Positions 1 to 6,450 of a DNA stretch of 6,450 nucleotides are shown piece after piece. The DNA is taken from NCBI GenBank assembly GCA_946406585.1, contig CAMJLI010000114.1, forward strand, positions 1 to 6,450. The letters are read 5' to 3'. The position numbers were made by a program, and so were the translations under genes. Position 1 is the first letter of the stretch; each line of letters starts with the position of its first letter. This DNA comes from an uncultured Prevotellaceae bacterium (GTDB lineage: Bacteria > Bacteroidota > Bacteroidia > Bacteroidales > Bacteroidaceae). A model generated the notes under the pieces. It had not been told where the DNA came from, made no database searches, and worked only from the letters and a program-made list of their open reading frames with translations.

Positions 1-693
1 CTTTGCGCCAGCTACAACCACGACATTGCAGGTGGCAAATGGAACGGCATGATGACACAAAAGCACATTGGCTACACATCATGGAACGACAACTTCCCCA
101 GCGACCGCCTTCCCCGCATCAGAAATGTTGAATCAAGCACCCCTGGGGGATATACATTCAAAAGCTCCAACGGATTTGTATCCATGGAAGCCGAACACTT
201 TAATTCATCCACAGCCCCAGAAGGCATAGAATGGACTGTGATACCCTACTTTGGAAGAACACTCAGCGGCATAACACTCATGCCCTACACCCTGCCGACC
301 AATGGCTCCAGCCTGGAATATCGATTTGAAATGGAAAAGCCGATGCCAGAAAAAGTCACTGTGCATGTGGTGGTTAAGTCCACGCTCGATTATCTCAACA
401 AGGGAGGAATGTCGTTCACCGTATCATTGGATGGCAGCCCTGCCCAAAGCATCAACTTCAACGACCGTCTGAATGAAGCAAAGGAAAACATCTATTCCGT
501 CTTCTACCCCACTGTGGCACGACGAGTAGTAGAATGCAAAGTGGAATTGCCGATAAATTCCACTGAGAAACTGCATCAACTGACCATCAAGCCATCCGAC
601 CCAGCAATCGTATTCGAAAAAATCGTGGTGGATGCCGGCGGCTACCAGCCATCGTTCCTCTTTGGCGACGAGTCGCCATACACCAAGCAGTAG
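1..693 (+). CDS. GH115 family xylan alpha-glucuronidase, C-terminal part (5' truncated)
   Basis: The reading frame is open from base 1 and ends at the TAG at 691-693, giving 230 residues of a larger protein; the true start is outside the window. GH115 enzymes remove (4-O-methyl)glucuronic acid side chains from xylan, usually in the periplasm or at the cell surface of Bacteroidetes. Family-like landmarks in order are GGKWNGMMTQKHIGYTSWND (window residues 11-30), a VSMEAEHF segment opening the C-terminal beta-sandwich (about 60-67), WTVIPYFGRT (about 78-87), and the closing block DPAIVFEKIVVDAGGYQPSF near the C-terminus, followed by a GDESP tail that parallels the usual SYLGPPES-like ending. 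The catalytic barrel and signal peptide are not visible, so activity cannot be judged. The in-frame ATG at 49 is internal, because conserved GH115 sequence continues upstream of it. The gene converges on the Sel1 gene across a hairpin. The family call comes from recalled motifs, not a search. Confidence 0.88.
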   Translation, partial: LCASYNHDIAGGKWNGMMTQKHIGYTSWNDNFPSDRLPRIRNVESSTPGGYTFKSSNGFVSMEAEHFNSSTAPEGIEWTVIPYFGRTLSGITLMPYTLPTNGSSLEYRFEMEKPMPEKVTVHVVVKSTLDYLNKGGMSFTVSLDGSPAQSINFNDRLNEAKENIYSVFYPTVARRVVECKVELPINSTEKLHQLTIKPSDPAIVFEKIVVDAGGYQPSFLFGDESPYTKQ

Positions 694-712
694 CCTATGA
701 TGTAAAAGATTA

Positions 713-751
713 CAGCAAGAGGGTGCGTCTTTTTGACACACCCTCTTGCTG
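713..751. terminator. Strong hairpin between convergent genes, probable transcription terminator
   Basis: A perfect 13-bp stem pairs CAGCAAGAGGGTG (713-725) with CACCCTCTTGCTG (739-751). After one C-A mismatch, three more pairs (727-729 with 735-737) close on a loop of five T. It starts 19 bp after the GH115 stop codon and lies about 67 bp beyond the stop of the oppositely oriented Sel1 gene, the expected place for a shared terminator. The flank has no T run on the plus strand. On the minus strand the stem is followed by TAATCTTTTAC, a weak U-rich tract, so the case for terminating the Sel1 gene is slightly better. No other structure in the 694-818 gap is convincing. Confidence 0.7.
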
Positions 752-818
752 GATTATGAAGATTTGAACGGTCTATCATGTTGCCTCCCAAATGTATTGG
801 AAAAAACATGAAAGGAAA

Positions 819-2102
819 TCATTTTCCCAGCCTCTCCAATTCTGATTTAGCCTCTTGCAAACCTTGGTCGGCAGCCAAATGAAAAAGCCTGACTGCCTCT
901 GTAGCATTCTTCTTCACTCCGATTCCATCCAAATAGAAACCACCAAGCATGTACTGTCCACCAGCATTACCTTGTTCAGCAGACATCCGTGCCCATCTCA
1001 CCGCTTCAACCTCATTCTTCTTAACCACCTCGCCAATATAATAGAAAGTAGCCAAGTTGTTCTGTGCATCCGCATTACCTTGCTCTGCAGCCTTCACAAA
1101 CCAAGTTATAGCCTCATTGGCATTCTTTTCCACACCCATGCCTGCCATGAGACAAACCGCATAATTGAACTGAGCCTTGGAAAGCCCTTGCCGGGCAGCC
1201 ATTCCAAACCATCTTGCAGCCTCTTTCATGTCCGCAGCATCACATTCTTCGCTTGTGTAACATACACCAAGAAAGTTCTGCGCCTCAGCATTTCCTTTCT
1301 CAGCCACCAGCAACGCCCACTTCATAGCTTCATTGCAACTCTGAGCCACCCCCTTGCCATAATAATAGCTATTGGCAAGATTGAGCTGTGCCTCCTCATG
1401 CCCTTTCTCGGCAGCCTCATAGAACCAATCTGCAGCGATATCCATGTCACGACTCACCCCCCTGCCATAAGCATAACACAAAGCCAAACGATAACAAGCA
1501 TCCACGTTACCATTCAATGCTGCCTTTTCATACCATTTTGCAGCTACGGAGTCATTCTGCGACACGCCAAGTCCATTTTCATAAAAACGTCCCAAAAGGC
1601 ACTGTGCCTCCACGTCGATGGTGTCGCCACCAATAGAGTCAGCCACCTCAAGCCATTGTGCCGCGAGCCTGTAATCAGGAGGCGTGGCATCTGCAAAGAG
1701 ATGCCCAAGTTGTGAAGCCGCCACCCCGCTACCTGCTCCAGCAGCCTTTTCAAACCACGAGATCGCCACCACACTGTCAACCTCGACTCCATCGCCCTGC
1801 AAGAAAACATATCCCAACTTGCAAGCCGCATTGACGAGCCCATTTTCAGCTGCCAGTTCATACCAGCGAACAGCCTCTACAGGGTCGTATGGCATCCCCT
1901 TCACACCATCAGCATAACAACATCCCAATGAATACTGGGCATTTGCATCACCTTTCTTCGCAAGTTTGCCATAAGTCTTGGCTGCCTCGGTCTTGGCCTC
2001 CGCCTTGCGTACCACAGGCAAGGAATTCTGTGCTTTCACCATTCCCGGCTTCATCATCAAAGCCATTATCAGCATCCCCAAAAAGAAAAATCTAGCCATC
2101 AT
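819..2102 (-). CDS. Secreted Sel1-repeat (TPR-like) protein
   Basis: This 427-residue protein has an N-terminal signal peptide: Arg4, a hydrophobic stretch over residues 5-17, and a likely signal peptidase I site after VKA at residue 24. There is no lipobox cysteine, so it is probably a soluble periplasmic or exported protein. From about residue 52 to 414 it is almost entirely Sel1-type repeats of about 36 residues, roughly ten copies plus a partial last helix. Typical copies have the pattern A-x-x-x-L-G-x-x-Y-x-x-G-x-G-V ... A-x-x-W-x-x-x-A-A-x-x-G. The third copy is degenerate, lacking the YxxGxGV turn. Such solenoids bind other proteins, and the partner here cannot be read from the sequence. 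ATG codons at 2102 and 2099 are adjacent; the first is used here. Its leader lacks a clear Shine-Dalgarno sequence, and a minus-strand promoter element lies about 26 bp upstream. The gene is transcribed away from aroA and towards the GH115 gene. Confidence 0.9.
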   Translation of the reverse strand: MMARFFFLGMLIMALMMKPGMVKAQNSLPVVRKAEAKTEAAKTYGKLAKKGDANAQYSLGCCYADGVKGMPYDPVEAVRWYELAAENGLVNAACKLGYVFLQGDGVEVDSVVAISWFEKAAGAGSGVAASQLGHLFADATPPDYRLAAQWLEVADSIGGDTIDVEAQCLLGRFYENGLGVSQNDSVAAKWYEKAALNGNVDACYRLALCYAYGRGVSRDMDIAADWFYEAAEKGHEEAQLNLANSYYYGKGVAQSCNEAMKWALLVAEKGNAEAQNFLGVCYTSEECDAADMKEAARWFGMAARQGLSKAQFNYAVCLMAGMGVEKNANEAITWFVKAAEQGNADAQNNLATFYYIGEVVKKNEVEAVRWARMSAEQGNAGGQYMLGGFYLDGIGVKKNATEAVRLFHLAADQGLQEAKSELERLGK

Positions 2103-2127
2103 TACAATTTGAGTTGAAATTTGGCGG

Positions 2128-2135
2128 CAAAATTA
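2128..2135 (-). promoter_or_regulatory. Predicted Bacteroidetes -7 element for the Sel1-repeat gene
   Basis: Read on the minus strand this is TAATTTTG, an exact match to the Bacteroidetes -7 consensus TAnnTTTG used by the primary sigma factor. It predicts a transcription start near 2121-2124 and a leader of about 20 bases before the ATG at 2102. No good TTTG -33 element sits 19-21 bp upstream; the nearest is TTAG at 22 bp, formed by the other arm of the inverted repeat. An 8-bp AT-rich match can occur by chance, so position relative to the gene is the main support. Confidence 0.5.
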
Positions 2136-2158
2136 GACAAAATATCGGATAATATAAC

Positions 2159-2166
2159 TAATTTTG
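2159..2166 (+). promoter_or_regulatory. Predicted Bacteroidetes -7 element for the aroA operon
   Basis: TAATTTTG matches the Bacteroidetes -7 consensus TAnnTTTG exactly. It predicts a transcription start near 2170-2173 and a leader of about 32-35 bases before the aroA ATG at 2205. The -33 region has only TTAG, 22 bp upstream, instead of TTTG. This element also bears on start choice: the upstream in-frame TTG at 2121 and ATG at 2169 would lie before the transcription start, and the ATG at 2175 would be almost leaderless. Confidence 0.55.
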
Positions 2167-2204
2167 CAATGGATATGGCTTCTGACGAACAAAAAATCAT
2201 AAAA

Positions 2205-3461
2205 ATGAAATACAAGATAGCAGCACCGCCTATCATTGACACCATAGTAAACCTGCCAGCCTCCAAAAGTATCAGCAATCGTGCACTGGTGATACATGCC
2301 TTCACCAAAGGCAACGTAAAGCCAGACAACCTCTCCGACTGCGACGACACAGAAGTGATAGTGAACGCCCTTAGAGACATGCCACCCGTCATCGACATAA
2401 AGGCAGCGGGCACAGCCATGCGCTTCATGACAGCCTTCTTGGCTTGCACGACAAACGGCGAACACATCATCACCGGCACTGAGAGGATGAGGCACCGTCC
2501 GATTGGCATCTTGGTGGACGCATTGCGCCGTCTGGGCGCAGACATAACCTACAAGGGTGCTGAAGGATATCCCCCATTGCTCATCAATGGACGACAGCTT
2601 GACGGAGGACTCATAGAAGTGCCTGGGAACGTCAGCTCACAATACATTTCCGCCCTCCTCATAGCTGGCGCTGCCATGCGCAATGGCCTGGAACTGCATC
2701 TCACTGGCGACATAATATCCCGCCCGTACATAGACCTTACACTATGCACCATGCGCGATTTCGGAGCCAAGGTGGAATGGACCGGACCCGACACGATAGA
2801 AGTGAAAGCCCAGCCATATCAACCCACCCCATATCTCATAGAGAACGACTGGAGTTCCGCCTCATATTGGTATGAGATATTGGCCCTCAATGGGATGGAA
2901 GAGTCAAAAGTGCGCCTCAATGGCTTGACCGACGGATCGCGTCAAGGCGACTCAGTAGCCCGCTATCTGTTCAGCCTCCTCGGGGTAAAAACCACTTTCG
3001 ACGTGAAAGAAAAGGGTGTACCCACCACAGTGACACTAAAATGCCATCCACCAAAGCTCCCACGACTGGAATTCAGCTTCGTCAACCAGCCAGACCTCAC
3101 CCAAACCTATGTCGTGACATGCGCCCTCCTCGGCATACACTTCCATTTCAAAGGACTCAGCACCCTTCGCATCAAGGAAACCGACCGCATTGAAGCATTG
3201 AAGATAGAAATGGCGAAATTGGGTTATGTTGTGGAGAGCAACAACGACAATGACTTGATATGGAACGGCCAGCGATGCCAGGCCGACATCCATCCCATAA
3301 TCGACACTTACGACGACCATCGCATGGCATTAGCCTTTGCCCCTGCATCCACCAAAATAAGTGGCCTGCGCATCAACAATCCCTCTGTAGTCACCAAGTC
3401 ATACCCTCATTACTGGGAAGACTTGCAGGTTGCCGGCTTCAAAATAGAAGAAGAGCCATGA
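2205..3461 (+). CDS. aroA: 3-phosphoshikimate 1-carboxyvinyltransferase (EPSP synthase)
   Basis: This 418-residue cytoplasmic enzyme joins shikimate-3-phosphate and phosphoenolpyruvate to give EPSP, the sixth step of the shikimate pathway to aromatic amino acids and folate. Nearly all hallmark motifs are present: LPASKSISNRAL (17-28), AGTAMRF (68-74), RMRHRPIG (94-101), VSSQ (143-146), SRPYID (172-177), DWSSASYW (215-222) with the catalytic-type Asp215, PDLTQT (296-301), RIKETDRIEAL (322-332), DDHRMALAF (370-378), and TKSYPHYW (397-404). The ATG at 2205 is chosen because the protein then begins MKYKIAAPP like related enzymes, it follows an A-rich leader, and it lies downstream of the predicted -7 element. 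ATGs at 2169 and 2175 are alternatives. Compared with the E. coli enzyme it lacks about 25 residues between the DDT segment (47-49) and AGTAMR, and has Phe where E. coli has Pro101. The stop overlaps the start of the next gene. Confidence 0.97.
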   Translation: MKYKIAAPPIIDTIVNLPASKSISNRALVIHAFTKGNVKPDNLSDCDDTEVIVNALRDMPPVIDIKAAGTAMRFMTAFLACTTNGEHIITGTERMRHRPIGILVDALRRLGADITYKGAEGYPPLLINGRQLDGGLIEVPGNVSSQYISALLIAGAAMRNGLELHLTGDIISRPYIDLTLCTMRDFGAKVEWTGPDTIEVKAQPYQPTPYLIENDWSSASYWYEILALNGMEESKVRLNGLTDGSRQGDSVARYLFSLLGVKTTFDVKEKGVPTTVTLKCHPPKLPRLEFSFVNQPDLTQTYVVTCALLGIHFHFKGLSTLRIKETDRIEALKIEMAKLGYVVESNNDNDLIWNGQRCQADIHPIIDTYDDHRMALAFAPASTKISGLRINNPSVVTKSYPHYWEDLQVAGFKIEEEP

Positions 3462-3877
3462 CATACATATTGCTGGCAGTCGTGGCGTTGGCTGCACTTG
3501 GAGTCGTAGCCGCACTCACCACCACATCATCACGCAAAGAGGGTGAGAGCACCATTCCACAACCCCAATCATCCACTTGCTCCACCTGCGATGGAACAAA
3601 CAGCAAATGCGAACAAGAGTGCATGATGGAGGCTGCCGTGAAGCCAATAGAGTATTTTGACGATGAGGAACTGGACGTTTTCAAAGGACGCTCATCCGAC
3701 AAATACACCGACGAAGAAGTAGAAATGTTCGCCGAAGTACTCTACACCATGCGTCCCGACGAGGTGGTGTCTTGGAATCGCAGCCTTATCCTTCGCGGCA
3801 TCAACGTACCCGACCAAATAAAGGATGAACTGGTGATGATGATGGACGTCACGGAAAAGCAATCCCCAAGACAATAA
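3458..3877 (+). CDS. Small membrane-anchored protein with a cysteine cluster, function unknown
   Basis: I do not recognise a named family for this 139-residue protein. It starts MTYILLAVVALAALGVVAAL, one clear hydrophobic segment (residues 3-20) that is either a membrane anchor or an uncleaved signal; there is no lipobox. A polar linker follows, then a cysteine cluster CSTCDGTNSKCEQEC (41-55, pattern CxxC-x6-C-x3-C) that could bind metal or form disulfides. The C-terminal part (65-131) is acidic and predicted mostly helical, with EYFDDEELDVF and YTDEEVEMFAEVLYTMRPDEV standing out. The ATG at 3458 overlaps the aroA stop as ATGA, with a purine-rich GAAGAAGAG just before it, so translation is probably coupled to aroA. 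The open frame extends back to 3260, but that part is out-of-frame aroA sequence. The porW-like gene starts 25 bp downstream, so all three probably share a transcript. A real gene is very likely; its role is not known. Confidence 0.85.
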   Translation: MTYILLAVVALAALGVVAALTTTSSRKEGESTIPQPQSSTCSTCDGTNSKCEQECMMEAAVKPIEYFDDEELDVFKGRSSDKYTDEEVEMFAEVLYTMRPDEVVSWNRSLILRGINVPDQIKDELVMMMDVTEKQSPRQ

Positions 3878-3902
3878 AAGTGCCTTTTTGGGGTTAATTA
3901 TA

Positions 3903-6450
3903 ATGAGCATGAACAAGACAAGAATCATCATACCAATGGTACTGGCAGTTACTCTGTCGGCTATTTTGTCGTGCTCTTCACACAAGAATACTGCAAAGAA
4001 CCGTTTTTGGCAATCTTTCACTGCAAAATACAACATCTACTACAACGGGACACTCGCATATATCGAGGGTTCACAAGCGAAAGAAGACGGCAACAAAGAC
4101 AATTACACAGAAATAATACCCCTATACACCGTTGGCAACAAAAACAGTGTGTCTCTTGGCTCCGGCAGTTTCGACAAAGCCATAGAAAAGAGCCAAAAGG
4201 CGATAAAGCTTCATAGCATCAACAAACGTCCGGAATGGACAAAGAGCCGCAGGAAGACCGAAAAGGACATCGAGTGGCTTAGCAGACGCGAATACAATCC
4301 CATGTTGTGGAAAGCATGGATGCTGATGGGGCGCTCTCAATTCCACAAGGGAGCTTTCGATGAAGCCGCCGCCACATTCAACTACATGGGACGCCTATAC
4401 CAGACACAGCCAGCCATCTATGGCAAGGCAAGGGCTTGGCTTGCAAAATGCTATATTGAGCAGGAATGGCTCTACGATGCAGAGGACATCATACGCAACA
4501 TGCAGCGTGACTCGCTCGACTGGCGAGCTGTAAAGGAATGGGACTATACATACGCCGACTATTACATACATGCGGGAGAATATGAGCAAGCCATCCCATA
4601 CCTGCGCAAAGTCATCAAACATGAGATGCGTCGCAAGCAACGCGCCCGGGAATGGTTCCTGCTAGGGCAGCTGGAGGCTGAGTTGGGGAATCGCGACAAG
4701 GCATACAAAGCCTATAAGAAAGTGCTCTCACAAAACCCTCCCTATGAGCTGGCTTTCAATGCACGCATCGCCATGACAGAGGTGATGGCAGACAACAGCA
4801 CAAAAAAGACCATCAGCCGCCTGAAGCGCATGGCCGCCTCAGACAACAACAAAGACTACCTCGACCAAGTGTACTATGCCATGGGCAATGTGTACATGTT
4901 GGAGAAAGACACGACAAAAGCCATCGAGGCATACGAAAAGGGCAACACCAAAAGCACACGCAACGGGGTGGAGAAAGGCGTGCTCTTGCTGAAACTCGGA
5001 AACCTATATTGGGAAAAGGAAAAGTTCGGCGACGCCCAGCGATGCTATGGTGCAGCAATAGGCATGCTTGACAAGGAGAGGAAAGACTACGAGGAGCTGT
5101 CGCACCGTTCAAAAATACTTGACGAACTCGCTCCATATACAGAGGCCATTCACCTGCAAGACTCCCTTTTGGAATTAGCAGACATGCCCGAAAAGGAACG
5201 CAATGAGGCCATCGACAGAGTGATAGAGGCACTCAAGAAGAAGGAGAAAGAAGAGAAGAAAGCCCAGCAAGAGCAAGCCGTGCAACAGGCACAGAGCCGC
5301 GGCAACACCAACGTGAACAACCGCAACCAGCGTCAGACCAACCAACCTCCGCAAGGCCAGCAACAGGGAGAATGGTATTTCTACAACTCGCTCGCCGTAA
5401 CCCAAGGCAAGAGCACATTCCAACGCCAATGGGGCAAACGTGAGAACGAAGACAACTGGCAGCGTTCAAACAAGACCGTGGTGGGCGACTTTTCTTCTGG
5501 CGAGGAACTGGCAGAGGCTGCCGACTCTGTAATTGCAGCACAAGAAGCAGCACAAGACTCCCTCACCGCAGTGCAAGACAGCGCACAAAACGACCCGCAC
5601 AAGAGAGAGTATTACATGGCACAAATCCCTTTCTCCGAAGAACAGAAAGCAGAATGCCATGCCATCATCTCTGATGGACTATTCCATTCAGGTGTTATCT
5701 TCAAGGACAAGTTCGACAACCTCAGGTTAAGCGAAAAACAGTTCAACAGACTTACAGCCAACTATCCTGACTTCGAGAAGATGGACGAGACGTATTACCA
5801 TCTCTTCCTTTTGTATTCACGCAAAGGCGACCAAGCCATGGCCGACACCTGCGTGCAACGCCTGAAAGAAGGATATCCGGAAAGCCAATGGACGAAAATC
5901 CTCACCGACCCATACTTCGTGGAAAACTCGAAATGGGGCGAGCAAATGGAGGATTCCCTATATTCAGCAACATACAATGCCTTTAAAGCCGACCGATATG
6001 AAGAGGTATACGCCAACACCACCATTTCGGAGAAACGCTTTCCGTTAGGCGGCAATCGCGACAAATTTGTCTTCATCCGAGGTTTGAGCCGTCTGAATGA
6101 CAACGACCCAGATGGATGTCTCGAAGACATGAACTATGTGGTGCAGAACCACCCAACAGGTCGCATCAGCGAAATGGCTGGAATGATTGTAAACGGCGTG
6201 AAATCAGGGAAAGTACTTCGTGGAGGCAGATTCGACCTCAGCGATGTCTGGAGTCGCAGAAGTGCCGTCCTCAACGACAGCGACTCCATAGCAGCACGCA
6301 AGTTCACACCCGACAGGGACAAGGAATTCTTGTTCATCCTGGCATACGCTCCCGACTCCGTAAACGAGAACCAGCTGCTGTTTGAGTTGGCGCGTTTCAA
6401 CTTCACCACTTACATAGTGAGAAACTTCGACATCCAAATAGAAGACAAAG
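3903..6450 (+). CDS. porW: PorW/SprE-family TPR lipoprotein (type IX secretion/gliding associated), 3' truncated
   Basis: The frame stays open from the ATG at 3903 to the window edge, giving 849 residues with the C-terminus missing. I translated it throughout and found no stop. The N-terminus is a lipoprotein signal ending ILSC, with the lipidated cysteine at residue 24; the following SSHKN has no acidic surface-export signature, so a periplasm-facing anchor is likely. A conserved block follows (about 34-80, with YNIYYNGTLAYIEG), then TPR-like helical repeats (about 135-400), a Lys/Glu/Gln-rich, probably coiled-coil and disordered linker (436-489), and the segment WYFYN...FQRQWGKRENEDNW (about 491-518), which I associate with PorW/SprE. 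More TPR-like repeats follow from about 580. PorW in Porphyromonas and SprE in Flavobacterium are needed for type IX secretion or gliding, but relatives may occur in species without that system. A second in-frame ATG at 3909 would shorten the protein by two residues. The gene follows the small membrane protein gene by 25 bp with no promoter visible. Confidence 0.82.
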   Translation, partial: MSMNKTRIIIPMVLAVTLSAILSCSSHKNTAKNRFWQSFTAKYNIYYNGTLAYIEGSQAKEDGNKDNYTEIIPLYTVGNKNSVSLGSGSFDKAIEKSQKAIKLHSINKRPEWTKSRRKTEKDIEWLSRREYNPMLWKAWMLMGRSQFHKGAFDEAAATFNYMGRLYQTQPAIYGKARAWLAKCYIEQEWLYDAEDIIRNMQRDSLDWRAVKEWDYTYADYYIHAGEYEQAIPYLRKVIKHEMRRKQRAREWFLLGQLEAELGNRDKAYKAYKKVLSQNPPYELAFNARIAMTEVMADNSTKKTISRLKRMAASDNNKDYLDQVYYAMGNVYMLEKDTTKAIEAYEKGNTKSTRNGVEKGVLLLKLGNLYWEKEKFGDAQRCYGAAIGMLDKERKDYEELSHRSKILDELAPYTEAIHLQDSLLELADMPEKERNEAIDRVIEALKKKEKEEKKAQQEQAVQQAQSRGNTNVNNRNQRQTNQPPQGQQQGEWYFYNSLAVTQGKSTFQRQWGKRENEDNWQRSNKTVVGDFSSGEELAEAADSVIAAQEAAQDSLTAVQDSAQNDPHKREYYMAQIPFSEEQKAECHAIISDGLFHSGVIFKDKFDNLRLSEKQFNRLTANYPDFEKMDETYYHLFLLYSRKGDQAMADTCVQRLKEGYPESQWTKILTDPYFVENSKWGEQMEDSLYSATYNAFKADRYEEVYANTTISEKRFPLGGNRDKFVFIRGLSRLNDNDPDGCLEDMNYVVQNHPTGRISEMAGMIVNGVKSGKVLRGGRFDLSDVWSRRSAVLNDSDSIAARKFTPDRDKEFLFILAYAPDSVNENQLLFELARFNFTTYIVRNFDIQIEDK

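Larger units (their letters stand above)
2127..2167. repeat. Perfect 10-bp inverted repeat in the divergent promoter region
   Basis: GCAAAATTAG (2127-2136) and CTAATTTTGC (2158-2167) are exact reverse complements separated by 21 bp, centred near 2147. Each arm contains a TAATTTTG -7 element pointing outwards towards its own gene. The symmetry may be no more than two similar promoters placed back to back, or it may also form a site for a dimeric regulator. The arms are two helical turns or more apart, which is compatible with either reading. Confidence 0.6.

Noticed and set aside
777..810. Nested short inverted repeats CATGTT...AACATG and CCAA...TTGG between the Sel1 stop and the hairpin.
   Set aside because: The stems are only 6 and 4 bp, with unpaired stretches between them and no flanking T tract. 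The 713-751 hairpin is far stronger and explains termination.
855..1715. A 286-codon open frame on the plus strand opposite the Sel1 gene.
   Set aside because: It is antisense to a well-supported repeat gene. Its translation is rich in Ser, His, Ile and Leu with no recognisable domain, as expected when a repeated helical protein is read on the other strand.
2121..2204. An N-terminal extension of AroA from TTG at 2121 or from ATG at 2169 or 2175.
   Set aside because: The first two codons lie upstream of the predicted transcription start and the third is within a few bases of it. The extra residues do not resemble EPSP synthase, whose conserved N-terminus begins at the ATG at 2205.
3260..3457. 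An upstream extension of the small membrane protein's frame.
   Set aside because: This stretch encodes the conserved AroA C-terminus (DDHRMALAF and TKSYPHYW motifs) in another frame, and the hydrophobic N-terminal segment begins at 3458.
3864..3893. A possible hairpin before porW: CCCCA with TGGGG, and AAAAG with CTTTT around a TGC loop.
   Set aside because: The two 5-bp stems are separated by an unpaired 7-nt bulge, overlap the stop codon of the upstream gene, and lack a following T run. This is too weak to call an attenuator or terminator.
4813..5660. Several minus-strand open frames opposite the porW-like gene, including 4813-5232, 5175-5429 and 5233-5553.
   Set aside because: They overlap each other and a continuous, domain-bearing plus-strand frame. 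Their Leu/Ser/Cys-rich translations match antisense reading of Lys/Glu/Gln-rich coding DNA.
1..6450. Search for CRISPR arrays, insertion sequences, tRNA or rRNA genes, riboswitches and phage or toxin genes.
   Set aside because: I saw no regularly spaced direct repeats, transposase-like protein, tRNA-like cloverleaf or long structured leader; the intergenic gaps are all 125 bp or shorter.

Overview
The window looks like chromosomal DNA of a member of the Bacteroidales, most plausibly Prevotellaceae-like. This rests on gene content (a GH115-type xylan glucuronidase, a short-form EPSP synthase, a PorW/SprE-type lipoprotein), on two exact matches to the Bacteroidetes -7 promoter element TAnnTTTG, and on A-rich leaders without a clear Shine-Dalgarno sequence. 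Genus-level placement is inference.

Layout. Positions 1-693 (+) are the 3' end of a GH115 alpha-glucuronidase gene whose catalytic part lies left of the window. Its stop is followed by a strong 13-bp hairpin (713-751), placed between convergent genes and probably ending transcription from one or both sides. Positions 819-2102 (-) encode a secreted protein made of about ten Sel1/TPR-like repeats. A 102-bp divergent intergenic region (2103-2204) carries back-to-back -7 elements in a perfect 10-bp inverted repeat. To the right, three genes read in the same direction: aroA (2205-3461, EPSP synthase), a small membrane-anchored cysteine-containing protein (3458-3877, overlapping aroA by ATGA), and a long TPR lipoprotein of the PorW/SprE family (3903 to beyond 6450, 3' truncated).

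Function. The right-hand block looks like one operon linking a shikimate-pathway enzyme to a cell-envelope lipoprotein of the type IX secretion/gliding family, with an uncharacterised small envelope protein between them. The left-hand gene points to degradation of glucuronoxylan. I see no mobile element, CRISPR array, tRNA, rRNA or phage gene. Most of the window is ordinary core and carbohydrate-use DNA. The points most worth a second look are the symmetric divergent promoter, the unknown small gene translationally coupled to aroA, and the compact EPSP synthase. I did not find a convincing new biological system.
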